DNA of 41,914 nt from NCBI RefSeq assembly GCF_014283215.1, contig NZ_JACOMF010000040.1, forward strand, positions 1-41,914, written 5' to 3'. The notes beneath the pieces were generated by a model. The model had not been told where the DNA came from and made no database searches. It worked only from the letters and a program-made list of their open reading frames with translations. This document shows, piece by piece, positions 7,044-15,686 of the stretch. Made by a program: the position numbers and the translations under genes. Numbering within the stretch: position 1 is the first letter of the stretch; every line of letters starts with the position of its first letter. This DNA comes from Siccirubricoccus deserti. Lineage in GTDB: Bacteria; Pseudomonadota; Alphaproteobacteria; Acetobacterales; Acetobacteraceae.

Positions 7044-8216
7044 TCAGGCCACGAGCGTCCCGCCCAGCCGGTGCAGCACATCGAGGCAGGCTTCGATCTC
7101 GGACACTGCAATCCATTCCTCCGGCTGATGCGCCTGGGCGATGTGCCCGGGGCCGCAAACGATGGTGGCGATGCCGGCGGATTGGTAAAGCCCTGCCTCG
7201 GTACCGTAACTGACCCGGCCGGCGCTGTTGCGTCCGGTCAGCCGTTGCATCAGCAGGGTCAGCGGCGAATCCTCCGCCAGGTCGAAGCCGGGCAGCACGG
7301 AGCGTGGCGCGATCCGCAGCGTGCAGCGCGGCCCGCCCGGCAGCAACGGGGCGAGTGCCACGCGCTCCATGTGGTCAAGGAAGGCGCGCAGCACCGCCGC
7401 CACGTCATCGCCCGGCAGGCTGCGGACCTCGAAGGTGAAGTCGGCGCGGTCGGGCACGGTGTTGAGGATGCTGCCGGCGTTGCAGGTGCCGGCGTGCACG
7501 GTGGTGAAGGGCGGGTCGAAGCCTTCGGCGCGGCGGCCCTCCCGGGCGAAGCGGCGTGCCTCGGCGGCCAGCCAGGCGATGCCCTCGGCGGCGGCGTGCA
7601 GCGCATTCGCCGTCTCGCCGGCACGGGAGGAATGGCCGGACAGGCCGGTGACGATGGCGTCCCAGCTCGCATAGCCCTTCTGGGCGATGACCGGCGCCAT
7701 GCCGGTGGGCTCGCCGACGATGCAGAAGCCGGGCGGCGGTTCCTGCGTGCCGAGCATCGGCGCCAGGGCGCGGGCGCCATTGCCCGTGGTCTCCTCGTCA
7801 TAGGTCAGCAGCAGGTGCACCGGGCGGGCGAGGTCGAGCCTGGCGTAGCGTGGCATCATGGCGATGGCGCAGGCGGCGAAGCCCTTCATGTCGGTGGTGC
7901 CGCGGCCGATCAGCCGGCCATCCTGCCGGCGCAGGACGAAGGGGTCGGCAAGCCAGGCCTGGCCATCCACCGGCACGCAATCGACATGCGCCGAAAGCGC
8001 CGCACCGCCGGCGACGCGCGGCCCGACCACGGCATGCAGGTTGGCCTTGCGGCCTTCCGCATCGAGGCTGATGCGGCTGTCGATGCCGCGTTCCGCAAGC
8101 CATGCCCGCACCGCCTCGATCAGCGCGAGGTTGCTGTTGCGGCTGGTGGTGTCGAAGCCGACCAACCGGTCGAGCAGGTCCACGGCCTCGTCGAATGCCT
8201 CGCCGATTTGCGCCAT
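7044..8216 (-). CDS. argE: acetylornithine deacetylase (ArgE), M20 family
   Basis: Encodes 390 residues from the ATG at 8216 with GGGAGA about eight bases upstream. M20 peptidase signatures are in order: SAHVDCVPVD with zinc ligand H77 and catalytic D79, GRGTTDMKG with bridging D109, YDEETTG with general base E141 and ligand E142, CIVGEPTG at ~163-170, and a C-terminal GPGHIAQAHQPEEW with the last His ligand. The dimerisation lid lies in the middle (GLSGHSS...). ArgE-type proteins hydrolyse N2-acetylornithine to ornithine and acetate in the linear arginine pathway; close relatives act on other N-acyl amino acids. Pairing with the AstE/AspA-like gene, and the truncated argJ nearby, leave open either a biosynthetic or a scavenging role. 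Confidence 0.8.
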   Translation of the reverse strand: MAQIGEAFDEAVDLLDRLVGFDTTSRNSNLALIEAVRAWLAERGIDSRISLDAEGRKANLHAVVGPRVAGGAALSAHVDCVPVDGQAWLADPFVLRRQDGRLIGRGTTDMKGFAACAIAMMPRYARLDLARPVHLLLTYDEETTGNGARALAPMLGTQEPPPGFCIVGEPTGMAPVIAQKGYASWDAIVTGLSGHSSRAGETANALHAAAEGIAWLAAEARRFAREGRRAEGFDPPFTTVHAGTCNAGSILNTVPDRADFTFEVRSLPGDDVAAVLRAFLDHMERVALAPLLPGGPRCTLRIAPRSVLPGFDLAEDSPLTLLMQRLTGRNSAGRVSYGTEAGLYQSAGIATIVCGPGHIAQAHQPEEWIAVSEIEACLDVLHRLGGTLVA

Positions 8217-8279
8217 CCCATTGTCTCCCGTCGCCAGTCTATACGGGGCAGCGAGGTGGGCAATCCGGAGGACGGCCGC

Positions 8280-9806
8280 ATGGATTCGACGCGAGTGCCA
8301 CGGATTGCCATCCTGGGCCTGCATTTGGAGGCCAATGCCTTCGCGCCACCGACGGTGCTGGAGGATTTTCGCCGGCAATGCCTGGAGCGTGGGGCGGCGA
8401 TCAGCGCTCTGGCGCGAGGCGGAACCAGCCACTTGCCTATGGAGATCCCGGGCTTCTACGCCCGCATGGATGCGACCGGACCCTGGGAAGCCGTGCCGCT
8501 GCTGATCGCCGCGGCGCCGCCGGGCGGACCGGTTGCGCAGGTGGTGTTCACCGGCTTCATGGATGAGATGCAACGCGGCCTGGCGGCCGCCCTGCCGCTG
8601 GATGGCGTCTACATCGCCAGCCACGGCGCCAGCAGCGCCACCGGCGACGAGGACAGCGACGGCACCATCGCCGCCATGGTGCGGCGCCAGGTCGGCCCGG
8701 CAGTGCCGGTGGTGTGCAGCCATGATCTTCACTGCAATGTGAGCGAGGCGCTGGTGCGGGCGGTGGATGCGCTGGTGGTCTACCGCACCAACCCGCATGT
8801 CGACATGGCGGCCCGCGCCGCAGAATCGGCCGATCTGCTGCGCGCCATGCTGGGCGGGATGCGTCCCCATCGGGCCTTCATCCGGCTGCCGCTGACGCCG
8901 CCGAGCGTCACCCTGCTGACCGCCGAGGGTCCCTATGCCGATCTGATCCACGACGCTGAGGTGCTGATGCGGGACAATCCGGCGGTGCTGAACGCCTCCG
9001 TCGCCGGCGGCTTCGTCTTCAGTGACCTGCCGAAATGCGGGATGACAGTGACAATAACTGCCCGCGATGCCGCGACTGCCGAGGCGGCGGCACATCGCCT
9101 GGCCCACCGCGCCTGGGCCGAACGCGAACGCTACCGCCGCCCATTGACGCCATTGGCCGAGGCGGTGGCGCATGCCACCGCCGCAGGGCGGGGCGAGGCG
9201 CCGCCAGTGCTGCTGGCCGATGTCGCCGACAACCCGGGCGGCGGCGGCCGTGGCTCCACGGCCTATCTGCTGCGGGCACTGCACAAGGCCGGGGCGCAGG
9301 GTGTGGTGCTCGGCGTCTTCATCGACCCGGCTCTGGCGGCCGAGGCGCAGGCACTGGGCGAGGGCGCGGCCTTCGAGGCGGTGTTCAACCGGGTTGAAAG
9401 CGAATTCTCGGAGCGCTTCGCGGCGCCGGCCCGGGTGCTGGTGCTGCGCGACGGTCGCGGCGTCGGGCGGCGCGGCACCATGGCGGGGCGCCGCTTCGAC
9501 CTCGGCCCCTCGGCGCTGCTGGAACTGGCGGGGTCGGGGCTGCGGGTGGTGGTGGGTTCGCTGCGCCGGCAACTGCATGAGCCGGCGATGCTGGAACTGC
9601 ACGACATCGACATCGGTGCGGCGCGCTGCGTGGTGGTGAAGAGCCGCGGCCATTTCCGCGCCGGCTTCGACGAGTACTTCGCCGGGGATCGGATCATCGA
9701 GGTGGATGCGCCGGGGCTGACCAGTCCGGTGCTGGGGAATTTCGCCTGGAAGCGCCTGCCGCGGCCGGTCTTTCCGCTGGATGAGGATGCGGTCTGGGCG
9801 AGATGA
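8280..9806 (+). CDS. mlrC: M81-family MlrC-like metallopeptidase
   Basis: Encodes 508 residues from the ATG at 8280, with CCGGAGGA a few bases upstream. The N-terminal ~300 residues are the MlrC (DUF1485) domain: IAILGLHLEANAFAP, GVYIASHGASSA, VVCSHDLHCNVS and VYRTNPHVD, which bear the His/Asp positions of the metal site. The C-terminal domain includes LLADVADNPGGGGRGSTAYL and KSRGHFRAGFDEYF. MlrC in Sphingomonas cuts linear microcystin fragments, but most homologues are general hydrolases of unusual peptides or amides; microcystin use is not implied here. It is divergent from argE with 63 bases between starts, so the two operons may share a control region. Confidence 0.8.
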   Translation: MDSTRVPRIAILGLHLEANAFAPPTVLEDFRRQCLERGAAISALARGGTSHLPMEIPGFYARMDATGPWEAVPLLIAAAPPGGPVAQVVFTGFMDEMQRGLAAALPLDGVYIASHGASSATGDEDSDGTIAAMVRRQVGPAVPVVCSHDLHCNVSEALVRAVDALVVYRTNPHVDMAARAAESADLLRAMLGGMRPHRAFIRLPLTPPSVTLLTAEGPYADLIHDAEVLMRDNPAVLNASVAGGFVFSDLPKCGMTVTITARDAATAEAAAHRLAHRAWAERERYRRPLTPLAEAVAHATAAGRGEAPPVLLADVADNPGGGGRGSTAYLLRALHKAGAQGVVLGVFIDPALAAEAQALGEGAAFEAVFNRVESEFSERFAAPARVLVLRDGRGVGRRGTMAGRRFDLGPSALLELAGSGLRVVVGSLRRQLHEPAMLELHDIDIGAARCVVVKSRGHFRAGFDEYFAGDRIIEVDAPGLTSPVLGNFAWKRLPRPVFPLDEDAVWAR

Positions 9807-9828
9807 GGCAGCGGCCCCGTACGCTGCC
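9807..9828. terminator. hairpin between convergent genes (bidirectional terminator candidate)
   Basis: GGCAGCG at 9807-9813 pairs with CGCTGCC at 9822-9828 around an 8-base loop. It starts just after the mlrC stop and ends just before the stop of the convergent metallo-beta-lactamase-fold gene, so it could end both transcripts. There is no clear T-run, as is common in such GC-rich genomes. Confidence 0.4.
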
Positions 9829-9829
9829 G

Positions 9830-10648
9830 CTACGGCTCCACCATCCCTGCCACCCATGCGCAGTACCGCGCGGCGGATTTCGCCAGCGCCGCCTGGCCGC
9901 CGGCGACGATCTCCCGCTCATGGAAGGCGCCGTAGATCGCGTCGAAGGCCAGGCTGGCGCAATAAGTCGCCATGCGCCGTACCTCGGCCGGCGGCAGCGG
10001 GATCAGGCAAGGGTAGCTGCGCATGAAGCCAAGGTGCTTGCGGTCCGGCATCACCTGCAGGATGTCGCCGGAGAGCAGCGCGCCGCGCCCGCCCGCGCCC
10101 GCCGCCCAATGGGCGATCGCCCCGCCGGCGAAATGCCCGCCCAGCCGGTGCAGGGTCAGCCCCGGCAGCACCGGCTGCGACTCACCCTCCCAGAACCGCA
10201 GGCAGGGGTCGGGGCGGGTAACGTGCTGGCGGTCGGCGGCATGGACCCAGACCGGCACCCCGAAGGCCCGGCCCCATTCCACCATGGTCGAGTAGTAGTG
10301 CGGATGGCTCAGCGCCACCCCTGCCAGCCCGCCCATGGCGCGGATGATCGCCATCGTCGCGTCGTCCAGCAGGGCGATGCAGTCCCAGAGGAAATTCCCC
10401 TGTGGCGTCCGCACCAGCAGCGCCCGCTGGTCGATGCCCACCGCCGGCACGCTGCGGATCGCCAGCAGTTCCGGCTCCAGCGCCCGCCAGGTGTTGGCGT
10501 GGCCGCCGCGCAATTTCTCCAGTGTCGTCCATTGCTGGCCCCGGGCCGGGACGTATTGCCGTTCATCCTCGCAGATCGGGCAGGCGGCGGGCGGCGTGGC
10601 GCTTTCGGCGAATTGGATCGAGCAGGTCTGGCAGAGGAAATGCGGCAT
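9830..10648 (-). CDS. metallo-beta-lactamase-fold protein with N-terminal zinc ribbon
   Basis: Encodes 272 residues. Two CxxC pairs near the N-terminus (C6/C9 and C23/C26) form a rubredoxin/zinc-ribbon-like knuckle. The rest has the strand and loop order of the metallo-beta-lactamase fold (GNFLWDCIALLDD, VALSHPHYYS, LGGHFAGGAIAHW, LLSGDILQVMPD, FHERE). The usual HxHxDH metal motif is replaced by HPHYYS, so one metal site is incomplete. Similar MBL-fold proteins are annotated only as hydrolases. It has no operon partner in the same direction closer than 60 bases. The substrate cannot be inferred. Confidence 0.7.
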   Translation of the reverse strand: MPHFLCQTCSIQFAESATPPAACPICEDERQYVPARGQQWTTLEKLRGGHANTWRALEPELLAIRSVPAVGIDQRALLVRTPQGNFLWDCIALLDDATMAIIRAMGGLAGVALSHPHYYSTMVEWGRAFGVPVWVHAADRQHVTRPDPCLRFWEGESQPVLPGLTLHRLGGHFAGGAIAHWAAGAGGRGALLSGDILQVMPDRKHLGFMRSYPCLIPLPPAEVRRMATYCASLAFDAIYGAFHEREIVAGGQAALAKSAARYCAWVAGMVEP

Positions 10649-10711
10649 GGCGCGGCTCCGGCGGCAGGGTGGCAGCCTCGCGCGCCGTGGCGCCGGCTGG
10701 AAGAGGGCTGA

Positions 10712-11464
10712 TCAGCCGCCGCGCCGGGTTCGGGCTTCGCCAACCAGCCGTTCCAGGGCCGCCAAATCCACCGCGCCGGGCACCAGCGCCTCGCCGATCA
10801 CCATGGCCGGGGTGCCCTCGATCCGCAGCGCCACCGCCAGGCGGCCATTCGCCTCGATCCGCCGCTGGATCGCCGGGTCATCCATCTCCCGCCGCAGCCG
10901 CGCCCAGTTGAGGCCGACCCGCTCCGCCTCGCGCCGCAGCACCGGCTCGGCGGGCTCCTCGCGCAGCCGCATCAGCGCGTCCTGCAGCGCCGCATACTTG
11001 CCCTGGGCCTGCGCCGCCAGCAGGGCGCGGCTGGCCAGCACGCTGTTCGGGCCGAGGATCGGCAGGTCCTTCATCACCAGCCGCACATCCGGCTGCCGCC
11101 GCAGCAACTGCTCGACCACCGGATGCAGTTGCTTGCAGTAGCCACAGCGGACGTCGAAGAACTCCACGATGGTGACGGCGCCCTGCGGGTTGCCCTTCAC
11201 CGGGTCGGCCGGATCGCGCAGCAGCGCCTCGGCATGGGCGGCGATGGCGGTGCGGACGGCGCCTTCCCGGTCACGGGTCTCGGCGGCTTCCAGCGCCATG
11301 AGCGCCTCGCGCAGGATGCGCGGGTCCTGCCGAAGCGCCTCGCGCAGGATGTCGATGATGGCGCTGCGCTGCTCCGGCGAGAAGCCGGGCGGGGCGGTGC
11401 CTTGTGCCGCCAGCGGTCCTGGCAGCAGCAGGGCGGCCAGGGCAAGAACCCGGAACATCTTCAT
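10712..11464 (-). CDS. DsbA-family periplasmic thiol oxidoreductase (Com1-like)
   Basis: Encodes 250 residues. Residues 1-21 form a signal peptide (MKMFRVLALAALLLPGPLAAQG, cleaved after AAQ or so). A helical region at ~30-85 precedes the thioredoxin domain, with the CGYC redox motif at 107-110 (EFFDVRCGYCKQLH) and the cis-proline loop in IEGTPAMVIGEAL. This is the DsbA/Com1-like family of envelope proteins that form or rearrange disulfide bonds. Its ATG overlaps the TGA of the upstream M48 peptidase by four bases (ATGA), showing a two-gene operon for envelope protein quality control. A DsbB-like partner is encoded at 22257-22733. Confidence 0.85.
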   Translation of the reverse strand: MKMFRVLALAALLLPGPLAAQGTAPPGFSPEQRSAIIDILREALRQDPRILREALMALEAAETRDREGAVRTAIAAHAEALLRDPADPVKGNPQGAVTIVEFFDVRCGYCKQLHPVVEQLLRRQPDVRLVMKDLPILGPNSVLASRALLAAQAQGKYAALQDALMRLREEPAEPVLRREAERVGLNWARLRREMDDPAIQRRIEANGRLAVALRIEGTPAMVIGEALVPGAVDLAALERLVGEARTRRGG

Positions 11465-12963
11465 CGCGGCCTCCGTCGCATGGCGTCGTCCTGGTCGCGC
11501 TGTTCCCGGGTCAGGTTGTCCCGTTGCGCCGCATGGCGCAAATCCTGCGCCCGCAGCTTCAGCGGGCCGGGCGGCAGCGCCTCCTCCGCCCGCCGGGCCA
11601 GGAAACGGGCCCGGGGGAAATTCCCCTCCAGCATAGCCTCCTCGGCCAGCGCCAGATCGGCCTGCGGCATCTCGCCCAGCCGGCCATGCGCGGTGCCGAG
11701 CTGGCGCCAGGCGAAGCTGCTGTCGCGCTCGATGCGCAGGCTCCATTGCAACTCGCCGACGGCCTCGCGCAGCAGCCTGAGATCCCCCACCTCCATCAGC
11801 GCCCGGCCGAGCGCGGTCCGGATCAGCGCCTCCGACGGTGCCAGCCGCACCGCCTCGCGCAGCGGCGCCAGCGCCTCGCGCGGCCGCCCGGCCTCGAACA
11901 GGATCTGGCCCTGCAGCTCGCGCAGCCAGGGGTTGCCTGGCTCCTCCTTGACCAGCGGCGCCAGGATCTCCAACGCCACATCGGCGCGGCCGGAGCGGTA
12001 CTGGGCAATGGCGCGCGCATAGCGCGCCGGGGCCGAGGTGTCGCTCTCCGGGTAGCGCCGCCAAGTGGTCATCGGCGCGTCCACGAAGCCGTCCAGCTTG
12101 GCCCGCACCATGCGGAAGGCCGGCTCGAACCCTGGCGGCAGACCACCGCCGGACCGCCGTGCAACCACCTCGGTAACGAATTCCATCCGGTCGCGCGATA
12201 GCGGATGGGTGCGGAAATAGGGATCCTGGCGGCCGACCGTCAGCAGTTCCTGCTCCTGCATCCGGCCGAGCAGCCGCAGCAGCCCCTCCGCCGGCCAGCC
12301 CAGCCGTTCCAGATAGGCCATGCCGGCCTGGTCGGCCGATTGCTCCTGCGCCCGGGTGAAGGCGAGGAGCTCGGCCATCGCCAGCGATTGGCCGCCGAGC
12401 ATCGCAGCCCCCGCCGCATTGCCGCCAACCTGCCGGCCGCCGGCCGCCACCGCGGCGCCGCCCACCAGCATGCCGGCGATGGAGCGGATCATCGCGTTGC
12501 GCATCTCCTCCGGCAGCCGGGTGACATGGCCGCCTGCGATATGCCCGGTCTCATGCGCCAGCACCCCGATCAGCTCGCCGACGCCATCCGCCTGCTGGAT
12601 CAGGCCGGTGTTGATGAACATGCGGTTGCCGGTGGTGACGAAGGCGTTTATGGGCCGCGCCTGGATCAGCGTGATCCGCACCAGGGCCGGATCGACCCCG
12701 GCGACGCGGAACAGGGGGTGGGCGAAGGTGCGGAGCAGGGATTCCGTTTCCGCATCGCGCACGACGACGACCGCGCCCTGCTGGGCGTGGGCGATGCCGG
12801 GGCGCACCACGCCGACCAGCAGCGAAGGGGCCAGGGACGTCAGCATGAGGACCAGCGCCGAAACCGCGCGAGCGAAGATGGGCGCGCGCGCGTCCGATGA
12901 CCGGGGCGCCCATCGGCGCGGAGGTCCTGATCGGCCGCGCCAGGCTGCAAATGCGATCCGCAT
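11461..12963 (-). CDS. M48-family metallopeptidase with C-terminal TPR-like repeats (BepA/YfgC-like)
   Basis: Encodes 500 residues if begun at the ATG at 12963. A long N-terminal tail leads into a signal-like hydrophobic stretch (~33-53) with a cleavage-like AHAQ at ~59-61. The zinc motif HETGH is at 137-141 (LAHETGHIAGGH) and the third ligand Glu lies in RAQEQSADQAG near 203. Residues ~300-450 are alpha-helical repeats (ARAIAQYRSGRADVALEIL, LLREAVGELQWSLRI) resembling TPRs. BepA of E. coli has this layout and degrades or refolds outer-membrane proteins. The start overlaps the divergent gene; an in-frame ATG at 12846 inside the signal core is an alternative but would leave a weak signal peptide. 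Confidence 0.8.
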   Translation of the reverse strand: MRIAFAAWRGRSGPPRRWAPRSSDARAPIFARAVSALVLMLTSLAPSLLVGVVRPGIAHAQQGAVVVVRDAETESLLRTFAHPLFRVAGVDPALVRITLIQARPINAFVTTGNRMFINTGLIQQADGVGELIGVLAHETGHIAGGHVTRLPEEMRNAMIRSIAGMLVGGAAVAAGGRQVGGNAAGAAMLGGQSLAMAELLAFTRAQEQSADQAGMAYLERLGWPAEGLLRLLGRMQEQELLTVGRQDPYFRTHPLSRDRMEFVTEVVARRSGGGLPPGFEPAFRMVRAKLDGFVDAPMTTWRRYPESDTSAPARYARAIAQYRSGRADVALEILAPLVKEEPGNPWLRELQGQILFEAGRPREALAPLREAVRLAPSEALIRTALGRALMEVGDLRLLREAVGELQWSLRIERDSSFAWRQLGTAHGRLGEMPQADLALAEEAMLEGNFPRARFLARRAEEALPPGPLKLRAQDLRHAAQRDNLTREQRDQDDAMRRRPR

Positions 12964-14422
12964 GGCCGCACATCTAGCGCCTGCCGACCGCCCGCGGCCA
13001 GCCGCATGGCGTTGGGGTGCCCTGGTCGCCGCGGTGCTGGCGCTGCCGGGGTGCGAAACCTTGGGGGGCATCGTCGGCAGCGGCCCGCCGCAGGGCAGTC
13101 CCGGATTCGTCCGCGGCTTCCTGGGCGGCGTCGCCACCGAGGATCCGGCGGCGGCGCTGGCGGCGCGGCAGGTGCTCTCGGCCGGCGGCTCGGCCACTGA
13201 TGCGGCGGTGGCCGCCGGCTTCTCCCTGGCGGTGACCCTGCCGTCCCGCGTCGGGGTCGGCGGCGGCGGCGCCTGCCTGGTGTTCGACCCCGCCAAGGCC
13301 GCAGTCGAGGCGCTGACCTTCCTGCCCGGCCCCAGGCCCGCGACGGCGGAGGCCGACCGCCCCGCCGCGGTGCCGCTGCTGGCCCGCGGCCTGTTCGCCC
13401 TGCACACCCGGAAGCCGGTCCGCCCCTTCGAGGAGCTGATCGCCGCCGCCGAGCAATATGCCCGCTTCGGCACCGAGGTGAGCCGCGGCCTGGCCGCTGA
13501 CCTCGCCGCCGTCTCCGGGCCGCTGTTCGCCGACCCCTCTGCGCGGGCGGTCTTCGCCCGGGCGGATGGCAGCCCGAGGCAGCCCGGCGATCCGCTGCTG
13601 CAGCCGGAGCTCGCGGCGACCCTCGGCCAGCTGCGCCTGGCCGGCGTCGGCGATCTGCACCAGGGCTCCCTGGCGCGGCGGCTGGAACAGGTCTCGCCAA
13701 ATGCCGGGGCCGGGCTGACCCTCGACCAGCTGCGCGCCGCGCTGCCGGATCTGGCGCAGCCCTTTGACCTGCCGAGCCGCGGCGGCGACCGCATCGCCTT
13801 CTTGCCGCCGCCGGCCGATGGCGGCATCGCCGCCGCCGCCGCCTTCGAGGCGATGCGCACCGGGGCCTCCCCGGAAGCCGCGCTGGCCCGTGGGCTGGCG
13901 GTGGTCCAGACATTGCGCAGCCAGGGCGGTGACCCGGCGGTGGTGCTGGCCGCGGCCGGGCTGCCGGAAGCACGCCCCGCCGCCCTGCCGGCCTCGGCCG
14001 GGCTGGTGGTGTTCGACCGTCAGGGGGTGGCGGTGACCTGCGCCTTCACCCTCAACAACCTGTTCGGCACTGGCCGGATGGCGCCGGGCATGGGCTTCCT
14101 GCTGGCGGCGGCGCCTGGGCTCGGCACGGTGCAGCCACCGCTGCTCTCGGCTGCCATCGCCTATAATGCCAATCTGAAGGCGTTCCGCATGGCGCTGGCC
14201 GGCTCCGGCCAGCAGGACGCGCCATTGGCGGTGGCCGGGCCGGCGGCCCTGCACCTGCTGCGGGGCAGGCCGCTGGCCGAGGCGATCGGCACCGGGGCAC
14301 CGGGCATGGCACGGGTGCAGGTGGCGAATTGCCTCAACTACCTGCCGGGCTACCCCGACCGCTGCGTGGTGATGACCGATCCGCGCGGTGCCGGCGTGGC
14401 GCTCGGCGCGGTGGACAACTGA
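12962..14422 (+). CDS. gamma-glutamyltranspeptidase-like lipoprotein, catalytic Thr apparently missing
   Basis: Encodes 486 residues. Residues 15-31 are hydrophobic and end in a lipobox-like LALPGC (C31), suggesting an outer- or inner-membrane lipoprotein. The family signature GGSATDAAVAAGFSLAVTLP then SRVGVGGGGACLVFD lies at ~76-110. The second-subunit region GVAVTCAFTLNNLFGTG aligns with the GGT motif, but the segment where GGT has the autocatalytic Thr-Thr-His reads Ser-Ala-Gly (S345). The protein is shorter than typical GGT (~560-580). If the alignment holds, neither self-cleavage nor normal transpeptidation is expected, unless Ser345 substitutes. It starts divergently from, and one base apart from, the M48 gene. 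Confidence 0.65.
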   Translation: MAAHLAPADRPRPAAWRWGALVAAVLALPGCETLGGIVGSGPPQGSPGFVRGFLGGVATEDPAAALAARQVLSAGGSATDAAVAAGFSLAVTLPSRVGVGGGGACLVFDPAKAAVEALTFLPGPRPATAEADRPAAVPLLARGLFALHTRKPVRPFEELIAAAEQYARFGTEVSRGLAADLAAVSGPLFADPSARAVFARADGSPRQPGDPLLQPELAATLGQLRLAGVGDLHQGSLARRLEQVSPNAGAGLTLDQLRAALPDLAQPFDLPSRGGDRIAFLPPPADGGIAAAAAFEAMRTGASPEAALARGLAVVQTLRSQGGDPAVVLAAAGLPEARPAALPASAGLVVFDRQGVAVTCAFTLNNLFGTGRMAPGMGFLLAAAPGLGTVQPPLLSAAIAYNANLKAFRMALAGSGQQDAPLAVAGPAALHLLRGRPLAEAIGTGAPGMARVQVANCLNYLPGYPDRCVVMTDPRGAGVALGAVDN

Positions 14423-14447
14423 TGACCCCGGCGAGCGAGGGGTGGCG

Positions 14448-15614
14448 ATGCTGAAGACCGGCCGCGGGGCGGAAGCGCCGCCCTTCCTGGTGATGGATGT
14501 GATCAGCGCGGCCAATGCCCGCGCTGCCGCCCTGCCGCCGGGCGCGCCCGGCGTCATCCGCATGGAGGTCGGCCAGCCCGGCACCGGCGCCCCGCGCGGC
14601 GCCGCCGAGGCGGCGGTCAAGGCGCTCGAGGCCGGTGACCCGATGGGCTACACCGAAGCCTTCGGCCGGGCATCGCTGCGCGAGCGCATCTCGGCGCATT
14701 ACGCCGAGCGCTACGGCGCCGTGGTCCCGGCCGAGCGCATCGCGGTGACGGTGGGGGCCTCCGGCGCCTTCCCGCTGGCCTTCCTGGCGGCCTTCGACCC
14801 CGGCGATCGCATCGCCATGGCGGCACCCTTCTACCCGCCCTACGCCAATATCGTGACCGCCCTCGGCATGCGGCCGCTGCTGCTGCCCTGTGATGCCAGC
14901 ACCCGCTGGCAGCCGAATGTGGCAATGCTGGAGGCGCTGGACCCGCCGCCGGACGGGCTGATCCTCGCCAGCCCCTGCAACCCCGCCGGCACCATGCTGC
15001 CGCCGGAGGAGTTCTCCGCCATTGCCCGCTGGTGCCATGCGGCGGGCGTGCGGCTGATCTCGGACGAGATCTATCACGGCCTCAGCTACGGCACGCTGCG
15101 GGAGGCGACCGCCGCCACCGTCTCGGAAAGCGCCGTGGTGGTGAACAGCTTCTCCAAGTATTTCTCGATGACGGGCTGGCGGATCGGCTGGCTGGTATTG
15201 CCGCCGGATCTGGTGCGGCCGGTGGAGTGCCTGGCGCAGAACCTGTTCATCTCGGCGCCGCATGTCGCCCAGGTGGCGGCCGAGGCAGCCTTCGACTGCC
15301 GGCCGGAGCTGGAGGCCAATATCGCCCGCTACCGCCGGTCCCGCGCCCTGCTGCTGGAGGCGCTGCCGAAGGCGGGGCTCGACCGGCTCTCGCCGGCGGA
15401 TGGCGCCTTCTACCTCTGGGCCGACATCGGCCATCTGACCAATGACAGCGTCGCCTTCTGCGCCCGGCTGCTGGCCGAGGCCGGCATCGCCGCGACGCCT
15501 GGGGTGGATTTCGACCGCGACCGGGGCAGCCGCTACCTGCGGCTGTCCTATTGCGGGCCGGAGGCGGATATGGCTGCGGCGCCAGCGCGGATTGCGGCCT
15601 TCCTCAAGCGGTAG
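14448..15614 (+). CDS. class I/II PLP-dependent aminotransferase
   Basis: Encodes 388 residues from the ATG at 14448 (GAGG ~8 bases upstream); an in-frame ATG at 14388 falls inside the previous gene and is rejected. Fold-type I aminotransferase motifs are clear: GYTEAFGRASLRERI (~68-82), the Asn of PCNPAG at N178, the PLP-ring Asp and Tyr in SDEIYHG (D206, Y209), the Schiff-base lysine K237 in SFSKYFSMTGWRIGW, and a C-terminal RYLRLSYC with the carboxylate-binding Arg. It belongs to the aspartate/aromatic aminotransferase subgroup; the amino donor cannot be fixed. It follows the GGT-like gene by 25 bases and may be cotranscribed with it. Confidence 0.85.
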   Translation: MLKTGRGAEAPPFLVMDVISAANARAAALPPGAPGVIRMEVGQPGTGAPRGAAEAAVKALEAGDPMGYTEAFGRASLRERISAHYAERYGAVVPAERIAVTVGASGAFPLAFLAAFDPGDRIAMAAPFYPPYANIVTALGMRPLLLPCDASTRWQPNVAMLEALDPPPDGLILASPCNPAGTMLPPEEFSAIARWCHAAGVRLISDEIYHGLSYGTLREATAATVSESAVVVNSFSKYFSMTGWRIGWLVLPPDLVRPVECLAQNLFISAPHVAQVAAEAAFDCRPELEANIARYRRSRALLLEALPKAGLDRLSPADGAFYLWADIGHLTNDSVAFCARLLAEAGIAATPGVDFDRDRGSRYLRLSYCGPEADMAAAPARIAAFLKR

Positions 15615-15686
15615 AACTTCCCGCAGGACCGCTTCGTGGTTTTACGGAGGGCGATGATCCCTCCCCCCGATAAGGGTTTCGCCACG

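Noticed and set aside
8280-9806. Microcystin degradation locus
   Set aside because: Only an MlrC-like gene is present; no mlrA, mlrB or mlrD-like genes flank it, and M81 proteins are widespread.
8217-9857. In-frame upstream extension of argE to 937 residues
   Set aside because: The extra ~547 residues run antisense to mlrC and are low-complexity; argE has a good ATG and ribosome-binding site at 8216.
12974-14620. 548-residue minus-strand frame opposite the GGT-like gene
   Set aside because: Gly/Arg/Gln-rich shadow of a GC-rich gene; no motif.
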